Assembly: GCA_015227615.1 (NCBI GenBank)
Contig: JAALGZ010000002.1
Span: forward strand, 744,001 to 808,000
Length of the DNA stretch: 64,000 nt
Direction: 5' to 3'
Source: Labyrinthula sp. Ha
Taxonomy: Eukaryota > Sar > Bigyra > Labyrinthulida > Labyrinthulaceae
Every line of letters starts with the position of its first letter. The stretch's first letter is position 1. Positions 55,501 through 64,000 of this stretch are shown in pieces. Position numbers and translations under genes: made by a program. A model generated the notes under the pieces. It was not told the origin of the DNA. It made no database searches and saw nothing but the letters and a program-made list of their open reading frames with translations.

Positions 55501-58360
55501 GCAAATTTTGGCCAAAAAGGTGGAAAATATTTAGAAGCCTAGGAATCCCAGAATCTCGGAAAATATAATGCTCGATATTCTTGGACGACACCAACGACTA
55601 TGACCAGGATTAAAGAGACTTTGAATATAAAGTCATCAAATCTTGAATAACGCTGAAAATAAATTTACGTTTTACATTGTTTATCGGATTTAATAACTCT
55701 TAAGTGATATTTGGGGTTTTTCTTTAATATATAAAATGAACATGGACTATAAACCAATGGATCAAATCCCCCAAAATTGTATGATAACCTTTTAAGAAGC
55801 TAGCTACGTAATTTTGACGTGCGCTGCAAATTTTAGATGATTGAGATAAAGTGTCCGGATTTTCACGATTCTTATTTTCATCTTGCGCGAACGAGGTATC
55901 TGCTTTGTAATATGGATAAGCAACTGAAAGAAAGCTTTCATTCCACGATTTTTTGGACCACTATGGGTGGTTTATGTTGCTTAGCAGAAAAAATATAACG
56001 AGTCATCACTATGCGTTTGAGTCCTACAGAGCAAGAAAAGCAGAGCGGTATGACCGTAGAATATTTGAAAGGGCAAAGAAAATGCATCAAGAATAAGAAA
56101 CTTAAAGTATTAAAATACCCAAAACAATGAACCAAATTTCAATATATTAAATATGTATTGAAAAACCTCTTAACACAGTCAAATGGTTGATGAAATGTCG
56201 GTATCACTATTGCTGAATTGCAAAGTATGAAATACTAGTTTGATGTATAGGGAAAACATCAAAAGATACCCTTAACCTATGCAATAGATAACAGTCTTGC
56301 GATTCTCTTGTTTACCATAATGTAACCACAAATTAGTGATTTACTTATATATATATCAAGAAATTCTAAATAGCTTTTGACGATAAGTAAAACACTAGGT
56401 AATAATAATTCTGAGTAGTGATAAAATATTAGCACAGAAATATCAGAAAACAAGATAAACAAACTTATATCACAATAGTTCCGGGATTTAACTCAATAAT
56501 TTAGCTCGCTCATCTTAACAACACTAATATCAGCAACCACTAAACTGATTTACCCAGTAAAAGATTTCAAGACCCAGTTACTTTAGTCGTATAGCCATGA
56601 ATTCGAGGGTAGCTTTTGACTCCCGCTATTGTGCATAACTTCCAAGTATTTAGCAATTCATATACGCAAAGATGATAATAGCTACTCTTCTATTTGCTTC
56701 ATCTTCCCAATATATTATGCTTAATCGAATGTTACTGAATATTTATATGATATCAAAATAAATTCTTAATATTTTTAAGTGGGGTTTATCTGTGACATCC
56801 AGGTATTTTTAGACGTACTCATAAGTAAAACTATAAAACCTAAAATTTCCTCTGTTTCCATGAAATCTCGCTTTATAAAAGGCATAAAAAAACTGAAGAA
56901 TAAGAGATCAAGTTACGCCACATTTTGTTTCAATAGAACCTAATGTGGTTATTCTGTATCAGATCATAGTAAATAACAAATTATTCCATCATAACACCAT
57001 CCAGCTTGGGTTAAATTCTTGTTACAAAGAGTACATATTTAAGACATATGATAATCCATTTCAATGTAGCATACCATTTAGAGCTGTTTAATGACATAAA
57101 GCTTAGATTAACTTCTCAATTAACATGGAATCTGTTCAAAAGAAATAATTTAATAAAAATTCAAGGAACAAATGATGCACTTAGTTTGAGTGAACATGTG
57201 TGATTTTATAAAACTGGATCATATGCCACGAAATCAGTGGCATTAAAATTCAGCATGATAGACAATCAAGGGACCTTTTCTGAATTAAATTTATAGTACA
57301 TCGTAAGTACTAAAACTCAATAATATGTTTCCAAAAATCCAGTCGGTTTAATAGCAATTTACTCTGCTAGACATTAGCTTTTTTTTAACGTTATTGCAAA
57401 TCTTTCCTAATGCCTCAGCTACGGAACTAACTTCTTTTTTACTAATAAAAAACTTAGAATAGACTTCTAAGAACAAATAGCCCTTATATCTCGACTCATA
57501 GTTAGAATTTGTTGCGCTTAGACCAATATTATGACTTCCTCGCCCTTTTTTCATTTTAGGATATAAGTTCTAAGGGTTTATTTACATGTATTAGTATTTC
57601 TTACAAACTCCAAGTATTAACAAGATAAATACTTACTTTGAAATGTGATATTAATGTGCTTAAGGTCTTATTTTTTCATTAAAGAGATCTTCAAACTCTC
57701 AATCATCAATGGTTCCACTCTATGTGCTGCATCTCATTGAATTTTAGCAAGAAAAAACCTGAAACCATGAAGAGCCTTATTAAATTTATTTAAATTATAG
57801 AAAGACGATATCTGCTAGTTCAACTGAAAAAGGTCAAAACTCATTTCTCATTGATCAAATATATATTAAATCTGTTTTGACATTTTAACTGCTATTCTGT
57901 AAAGACCAGGTGTTTTTCTAGTTCATATACTGTTTTTATTTCAGTTAAAAGTATAAATAAAATATTTAAAATTTTGGAGTAGCTGTGATTCATTCATCTA
58001 GTTCTTGTTGTTGTATACTGCAATGGTGATGTTAAATTGGGCAATACTTCGCTAGTACAGAATTGGTGACTTTAATCGAGATAAAGTTGGAACTAACAAA
58101 AAATTATAAAATCTTAAAACATCTGCTATTTTAAACAGTTTTTCATTCAGTTCTGGCGAATTTTAAATTTTGTTTGGGCCTTAAGTATTGGTTTAGTGAA
58201 CATGATGTTCAAGGTTCTCTAGCTATTTTCTGGGAATCAACTCTTAGATTCGAAAAAAAGTAGGTACAAAACCTGTTAAATGTTATTTTTCTATAGGTTC
58301 AGAACACTATAGACTTTTCCCTATTCCCTGAAACTGTTGTATTTATATTGTGCACATAAC
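52541..58360. other. Gene desert, A+T-rich
   Basis: About 5.8 kb. Nothing beyond short A/T tracts and open frames of 60-90 codons (for example 54,245-54,490 minus, 55,209-55,469 plus). None has a motif, paired exons or composition unlike the flanks. The first 100 bp should contain the 5' part and promoter of RIOK1. Confidence 0.55.
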
Positions 58361-58368
58361 AAAAAAAA
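58361..58368 (-). terminator. RNA polymerase III terminator of tRNA-Phe
   Basis: On the minus strand a run of eight T follows the tRNA gene by 5 bp after the discriminator base. This is the usual oligo-T stop of polymerase III. Confidence 0.85.
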
Positions 58369-58373
58369 CTAAG

Positions 58374-58446
58374 CGCGAGCAACCAGGATCGAACTAGTGA
58401 CCTCACGATCTTCAGTCGTGCGCTCTCCCAACTGAGCTATGCTCGC
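58374..58446 (-). tRNA. tRNA-Phe (anticodon GAA)
   Basis: The minus strand folds into a perfect cloverleaf. The acceptor GCGAGCA pairs with TGCTCGC over all 7 bp. The D arm is GCTC-AGTTGGGA-GAGC, the anticodon arm CACGA-CTGAAGA-TCGTG with anticodon GAA, the variable loop AGGTC, and the T arm ACTAG-TTCGATC-CTGGT. There is no intron and no encoded CCA. The A box (TAGCTCAGTTGGGAGAG) and B box (GTTCGATCC) are intact and the sequence is close to that of yeast tRNA-Phe. The discriminator (58,374) would be G, whereas A is the usual base for this tRNA. It sits 206 bp upstream of PFAS in opposite orientation. Confidence 0.97.
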
Positions 58447-58652
58447 TTTAATTATTGATGAATTTACATGGCTACTTAAAGTAAAAAGCTTCCAATACAC
58501 CATAATGCAATTTTTGAACCTGTTCATGTGATAGCTAAGTTTATGTATTATGAAATAACGGTAATTAATTAATAAACACAACAAAGATTCATTTCCCACA
58601 CTTAAATAAATATCAAAGAACTTGTGGAGAAGAAAAGACAAACCATAAAGAT

Positions 58653-61600
58653 ATGTTACGATTATACAAACCGTCTGCTTTAACCCCCTTTCAAGAGAGC
58701 AAGCTCATTGCAAAGCTCAAATCTACTTTCAATTTAGAAGTTTCTTCTTTTGAAGCGGAGACATGTTTTTGCCTAGAACCAAACCAAGAAATTTCTCTTG
58801 AAGATGAAGAAAAGCTGGCATGGCTACTTGTTGACTCCTCAACCTTAAAAAAATCTTCATCAATTGAATCAGAAAATTCTCCAACTAGCTTGACACTTCA
58901 AATTGGACCGCGACTCAGCTTCACCACCTCTTGGTGTTCAAATGCTCTTTCAATTTTTACCAGTGCAGGTATTTCATCTATCAAGAGGATAGAAAAATTT
59001 ATTACTTACAAAGTTTCTTTTAATAATTCTATTTCAGACGATATTTTTGAGCAGCTGAAACAAGTTTTCTATGATAGAATGACTCAGCAAATATATGACT
59101 TGGAAAATCCTTTAACTACATTCGACTCTGATTCTACAAAAGAAGATTTAAAAGTAATAGATGTTTTAGGAGAAGGAAAATCTGCATTAAGAAAAGCATC
59201 TCTTGAACTGGGACTTGGATTTGATCCTTGGGATATTGATTTCTACTTAAGGTTATTCAAGGAAAAACTGGAAAGAAATCCAACTGATGTCGAGTTGTTT
59301 GATTTAGCCAACAGCAACTCTGAGCATTCTCGTCATTGGTTCTTCAATGCAAAACTTGTTGATAAAAACCAGCAACTGTTAAGCGACAAGACCTTATTCA
59401 AGTTGGTTAAATCCACACTTAATGTATTTTTTCGTTTTGCTTTACTTTTGTAGCCGGAAGATGAAAGTTCTGTTCTTGCTTTTGAAGATAATTCTTCTGC
59501 TATTAAAGGCTTTAATGTTAAGTTGCTACAACCTACTTCTTCTGGAAAATTTGAAGAAGCAGAAACACTAGTTCATGGTGTTCTTACCTGTGAGACACAC
59601 AACTTTCCATGTGGAATTTCACCTTTTCCGGGAGCTGAAACCGGAACCGGGGGGAGAATTAGAGATGTGCAAGCAACTGGAAGAGGTGCTATGGTAGTTG
59701 CTGGGACAGCAGCGTACTGTGTAGGAAACTTGGATTGGGATGGAGTGTATAGTTATCCAGAAGAAATGGCTAAACCACTGCAAATCTTACTTGAAGCTAG
59801 TGATGGAGCCTCTGATTATGGAAATAAGTTTGGGGAACCCGTATTGTTGGGATATACTAGAGGATTTGGTGCAAAAGTTTTCGGTGAAAGGCGAGAGTGG
59901 ATTAAACCGATCATGATGTCTGCTGGATTGGGGTTGTTACGAGATGAGCATCTGAAAAAGAAAGAACCAGTGGAGCGAATGGTTGTTGCAAAAATTGGTG
60001 GGCCGGCGTTTAGAATTGGTATGGGGGGTGGTGCTGCTTCATCCACAGCAGTGTCTCAAGATGCTGGTGGAGAAGTAGGTGAAGCTAAACCTGAAGTGCA
60101 ACTTAATTTTGATGCTGTGCAAAGAGGTGATGCGGAGATGGAGAATAAAATGGATAGGGTTATTAAGCACTGTATTTCATTAGGTGAAAAAAATCCAATC
60201 TTATCTATTCACGACCAAGGAGCAGGTGGCAACGGCAACGTACTGAAGGAAATTGCGTATCCTCTTGGTGCGGAGTTAGACTTGAGTAAGCTTCCCATTG
60301 GAGATGTCTCGATGTCTTCCAAAGAACTTTGGGGGGCAGAGTATCAGGAAAATAATGCAGTGTTGCTCGAAAATAGCCCTGAGGGTACGGAGTTGTTTGC
60401 AGCGATTTGTAAGCGGGAACGGTGTCCGTACGGGTTTCTGGGTGAGGTTAACGACACCAAACGTGTTGTTGTTAAGGATAAGAGTTCAACTGGCCAAGAG
60501 GTTACATGTGTTGATCTGGTGCTAGATGATGTGCTAGGAAAAATTCCTCAAAAAACTTTTGTTCTGGAAAGTATCCCAAGAACTAGTGTTCCCAAAAGCT
60601 CATGGTCAGAGAAATTGTCTAACGTGTCTGTTACCTCAATGATTCAAAAAGTTTTTAATTTGGTGTCTGTAGGTTCTAAACGTTTTCTGACAAATAAAGT
60701 GGACAGATCTGTATCTGGTCTTATCGTTCAGCAGCAGTGCGTTGGTCCTTTACAAACACCTTTGGCTGACTATTGTATTGTAGCCCAATCTTTCTTTGGG
60801 AAGACAGGAATTGTATCATCCGTAGGTGAACAACCTATCAAGGGTTTGTATTCCTCAGAAAAGATGGCTAGGCTGGCTGTTGCAGAAGCCCTAACCAACT
60901 TAAGTTTCGGTAACTTTCATTCGCTTTCGAAAGTTAAGGTGTCCGCGAATTGGATGTGGCCAGCAAAGCAACCAGGTGAGGGGTATGAACTGTTTAAAGC
61001 TTGTCAATCTATGGTGGATTACATGACCAATCTTGAAGTTGCAGTCGATGGTGGAAAAGACTCGCTATCTATGGCTGTAAAAAATGATATGGAAGTTGTT
61101 AAAGCACCGGGGCAGCTGGCAATTTCAGCTTATGCCATGACACCAGATTTTAATACGAGAGTCACACCAGATATTAAACTTGATGGGGAACCTAAATTAT
61201 TCTATTTGGATCTTGGGCGTGATGAAATAGTTGACTCAGAAAACTCTAGGTTAGCTGGAAGTGCTTTATGCCAAGCTTTTGATCTATTTGACTGCTTCGA
61301 TGACAAAGATTGTCCTGATGCCTGCTCTGCCGTATATTTTGGCAAGGCTATGCGTTTTATGCAGGATTCATTGTACATGGATTATATATGTGCTGGCCAT
61401 GATGTTTCCGATGGAGGTTTGTTAACTTGTATTTTAGAAATGATATTTTCTGCTGGGGGTGATGTAGGCGTACAGTTGAAGTTGAATACTTTAAAGGAAA
61501 TGTTTGGTGAGGCACCAGGAATAGTTATACAACCCTCAAAGGACAAATTAACCGATCTGCTATCCTTAGCAGAACGCCATGACATTGCTATTACTGCGGT

Positions 61601-62663
61601 CGCTTATATAACGAAAAATGGAATGGTCAAGTGTAGCAGCGATAATCATAACTTGAAGTTTGAGGTAGCAACATCTGTTGTCAGACAGTGGTGGGAAAAA
61701 CGTAGTTTTGAATTGGATAAACTTCAAGCCAATAAAGTCTTAGTGGAACAAGAGTTTGAGGCTCTGGAATATCCTTCTTGGTTCGAGTTTGACTGGGATG
61801 ACAATGTAACAGATCTCCTCGAGATCCCAACTCGTAGATTAAATGTCAATAAACCAAGAGTAGCTGTAATACGGGAAGAGGGATCAAATGGTGACCGGGA
61901 AATGGTTGCTGCGTTCTATACAGTTGGCTTCGAAGTAGTGGATATTGTGATGACTGATTTTAGTTCTCGAATCACCACGCTGAACTCTTTTCAAGGGATT
62001 GCCTTCGTGGGTGGGTTTTCTTTTAGTGATGTGCTTGGCTCGGCCAAGGGGTGGGCTGCTGGGATTAAGTTCAATCCTAAAATTAAGGCTATTTTTGAAG
62101 AGTTCTATAATAGAACTGATACTTTTTCTCTTGGTGTGTGTAACGGTTGCCAACTAATGGCCCTGCTAAACATTGTTCCGAGTGGAAAACCTTTTACAGA
62201 ACCAGAAGTTACGTTAGCTCATAATACATCAGGTCGCTTTGAGTCTCGATTTGTTCAAGTTAAGGTTCAAGAGACTAACAGTATAATGCTTAAGAGCTTA
62301 CAAGGCGCCAATTTAGGTGTCTGGGTAGCTCATGGTGAAGGTAGGTTTGAAAAAAATAGCAATTCTGTTGAACTAGAAGGCAAGATTGCAGTCAAGTATG
62401 CAGCTGTTTATTGTGCACAAAATGATGACGATGAAGGGATACTTCCATACCCTTTCAATCCTAATGGTTCTGTTCTCAATATAGCAGGGCTTTGCAGTCC
62501 TTGTGGAAGACACCTTGCACTGATGCCACATACTGAGCGTTCTTACAAAAGATACCAGTGGCCTATTGATCCCATTAGATGGGGAGAGTTCTCTCCTTGG
62601 GTCACCATGTTTTCTGACGCGTATAGTTGGTGTTTGAAAGCTAATCCAGAAGAAGGTAGTTAA
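58653..62663 (+). CDS. PFAS: Phosphoribosylformylglycinamidine synthase (FGAM synthase), one 30-nt intron
   Basis: Exons 58,653-59,423 and 59,454-62,663 give 1,326 residues (human PFAS 1,338). The enzyme performs step 4 of purine synthesis: FGAR + ATP + glutamine to FGAM. The single-chain eukaryotic/gammaproteobacterial form is complete: N-terminal PurS-like part, linker, two AIR-synthase-like halves ('LGLGFDPWDIDFY', 'ANSNSEHSRHWFF', 'GVLTCETHNFPCGISPFPGAETGTGGRIRD', 'SIHDQGAGGNGNVLKE') and the C-terminal glutamine amidotransferase. In the last, 'GVCNGCQ' holds the nucleophile (about Cys1153) and 'MPHTERS' the His/Glu (about 1283/1285). The intron 59,424-59,453 (GTATTT..TTGTAG) ends in an in-frame stop, so it must be removed. 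The joined protein reads 'LFKLVKSTLN' then 'PEDESSVLAFEDNSSAIKG', as in homologues. LRR gene follows after 122 bp. Confidence 0.98.
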
Positions 62664-62785
62664 AAATGTTTTCTTACAGAGCTAAAGTCCAGTTCCTTTG
62701 GTAGGTAGACTGTTTTTTGTTGTCTTACTTTAGCTTCAAAGGAGTAGTATTAATTCGTTAACTTAGTCATAGTAATTTCACTTTC

Positions 62786-64000
62786 ATGAATCTGGAGCAC
62801 TGTTTAGAAAAATTATTTCGAACTTCTCTTGGGTTAAAGAAAACTTCTTCTGGTGTTTTGAAGCGTGTGGTACTTCCAGATGAGGTAGAACCTCTGTGGG
62901 ACTTTCAAAACCAGAATACTGAGCCATGGTGTCCTAACCTTCGAGAATTACAAAACAAAGTCTGTTTACCAAACTTCAATGGATTCAAGCTTCCCAAGAT
63001 ATGTAGTCTTCTAACTGAGTTAAACCTTTCTGGCCAAGGTATTTGTGAGTTTACATACCTCGAGATCCCTCTCCTAAGAATACTTAATCTTAGCGACAAT
63101 CTACTACGAAAGATTGAAAACCTTCCCGAAAATGTCGAAGCTCTCATCACAACGCGCAATAATATCAGCTCTGTTGTATTTTCTGAGGAGAATAAATCAA
63201 ATCTTCAAGTTCTTGGACTCGGATTTAATCAGTTAGAGACATTGAACTTTCTTGATGAAAACTGGGACCACTTAGAAATACTTGATGTTTCATTTAATAA
63301 CCTACAAACCTTAGGATGTGATGTTGCTAACTTGAAAAACTTGCCTGAGCTGAATGTCCTCTTCCTTGTCGGAAATCCTTACTCGCTGACAGAAGAATAC
63401 AAACAAGTAGTCCTATTCTTAGCAAATATTCGACTGCTTGATGGAACTGATTGTCAAGTACTCAGAGAAGAAAGTTCAAAAAACTTGAAGTCTGACAAGA
63501 GCGGAAAAAAGCGACAAGAAAATAACAAAGATAGTTTAGGTAAATTCTTGGCCTTGGAAGCGGAACTTCTGAGTGAAGAGAAAATTGTCGAATTAAATAA
63601 AGGAAACTTTCAAGTTGAAGTTGAGTTAAAATCCATGGATCTAAACTTTGGAATAACTGAAGTTTCACAAGAGGTAGAAACTGTAAGTCTGTTAGAGTCA
63701 TGTCTTCCTGTTGAGGTTACGCTTTCAGTTCTTTCACCACAGGAGATATATTTTGATGAGGTAAAAGGAATCGAAGAAGAATTTTTGCTAAGAAGTGAAC
63801 TTCAGTTAAAATTGACAGACTGCAAGGATGAAGAAGACAGCAAACCCAAACTCAGCTCAAATAAATCTTTAAATGTCAGTAAGATAATTACATATATAAA
63901 AACTTTTGATACATCTAACACGCAGTGGATCAAGGGGTTCAAGATACTTAGAGATAGGGGTTTAGATGTTCAATTGCATTTCAAACATCAAGAAATTAAG
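62786..64000 (+). CDS. Leucine-rich-repeat protein, possibly LRRC43-like (partial, C-terminus beyond right edge)
   Basis: 405 codons from the ATG at 62,786, still open at the window edge. Residues about 55-215 hold five or so SDS22-type repeats ('LTELNLSGQGICEF', 'LRILNLSDNLLRKIENLP', 'LQVLGLGFNQLETLNFL', 'LEILDVSFNNLQTL', 'LNVLFLVGNPYSL'). A typical cap follows ('YKQVVLFLANIRLLDGTDC'). A charged, Glu/Lys-rich region lies beyond. The pattern of SDS22 repeats with an 'LFL.GNP......Y...V......LR.LDG' cap is common in axonemal LRR proteins, and LRRC43 is the nearest match I can think of. That identification is tentative, but it would fit with IFT56 in the window. No intron is needed in the visible part. 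Confidence 0.8.
   Translation, partial: MNLEHCLEKLFRTSLGLKKTSSGVLKRVVLPDEVEPLWDFQNQNTEPWCPNLRELQNKVCLPNFNGFKLPKICSLLTELNLSGQGICEFTYLEIPLLRILNLSDNLLRKIENLPENVEALITTRNNISSVVFSEENKSNLQVLGLGFNQLETLNFLDENWDHLEILDVSFNNLQTLGCDVANLKNLPELNVLFLVGNPYSLTEEYKQVVLFLANIRLLDGTDCQVLREESSKNLKSDKSGKKRQENNKDSLGKFLALEAELLSEEKIVELNKGNFQVEVELKSMDLNFGITEVSQEVETVSLLESCLPVEVTLSVLSPQEIYFDEVKGIEEEFLLRSELQLKLTDCKDEEDSKPKLSSNKSLNVSKIITYIKTFDTSNTQWIKGFKILRDRGLDVQLHFKHQEIK

Noticed and set aside
55935-56092. About 50 codons on the plus strand with a basic C-terminal-looking end
   Set aside because: Reads like a transposase or nuclear-protein tail but has no identifiable motif and no upstream continuation. Expected by chance at this density.
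1-64000. CRISPR arrays, operons of bacterial type, attachment sites, LTR-bounded elements
   Set aside because: No regularly spaced direct repeats, ribosome-binding-site pattern, integrase or paired long terminal repeats were seen. The window is eukaryotic and its only recognisable mobile element is the LINE.

Overview
This is nuclear DNA of a eukaryote, most likely a free-swimming or otherwise flagellated protist. The genes are eukaryotic (CCT4, tubulin cofactor A, ADAT3, RIOK1, a reprolysin-type metalloprotease, a eukaryote-type PFAS). IFT56/TTC26 implies a cilium. TAA, TAG and TGA are all used as stops, so the code looks standard. The sequence is A+T-rich. The most striking property is intron size: every intron I could define by frame continuity and protein homology (13 in five genes) is only 27-36 nt long, with GT..AG ends and usually TAG at the 3' end. 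The species cannot be named from the window.

Layout. A dense block fills 1-9.1 kb: a multi-C2/EF-hand protein (cut by the left edge), ADAT3, a ribosomal-oxygenase-type JmjC protein, a dual-specificity phosphatase, TBCA and a seven-span membrane protein. A gene-poor stretch of about 18 kb follows, interrupted at 16.9-20.85 kb by an APE-type LINE retrotransposon that is nearly whole. Single genes or pairs then alternate with 3-7 kb deserts: a BRO1-domain protein (27.5-29.2 kb), an ADAM-like membrane protease (32.2-35.4 kb), a five-exon phosphatase convergent with CCT4 (42.8-45.4 kb), RIOK1 and IFT56 in tandem (49.5-52.5 kb), and tRNA-Phe, PFAS and a leucine-rich-repeat protein (58.4 kb to the right edge, the last one cut).

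Within the blocks genes are packed very tightly: 25 bp between ADAT3 and the C2 protein on the same strand, 39 bp between RIOK1 and IFT56 on the same strand, 37 bp between the divergent starts of ADAT3 and the JmjC oxygenase, and 57-76 bp between convergent stops. The deserts look like unconstrained A+T-rich DNA. I found no genes in them beyond open frames that chance predicts.

Functional themes are translation and ribosome biogenesis (ADAT3, RIOX, RIOK1, tRNA-Phe), cytoskeleton and cilium (TBCA, CCT4, IFT56, probably the LRR protein), membrane traffic and signalling (C2 protein, BRO1 protein, seven-span protein, ADAM-like protease, two phosphatases) and purine synthesis (PFAS). Nothing suggests that they form one pathway. 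The more unusual candidates are the micro-introns, the BRO1 protein with two ubiquitin-binding-motif-like segments, the ADAM with a long basic repeat-bearing tail, and the near-zero intergenic spacing.
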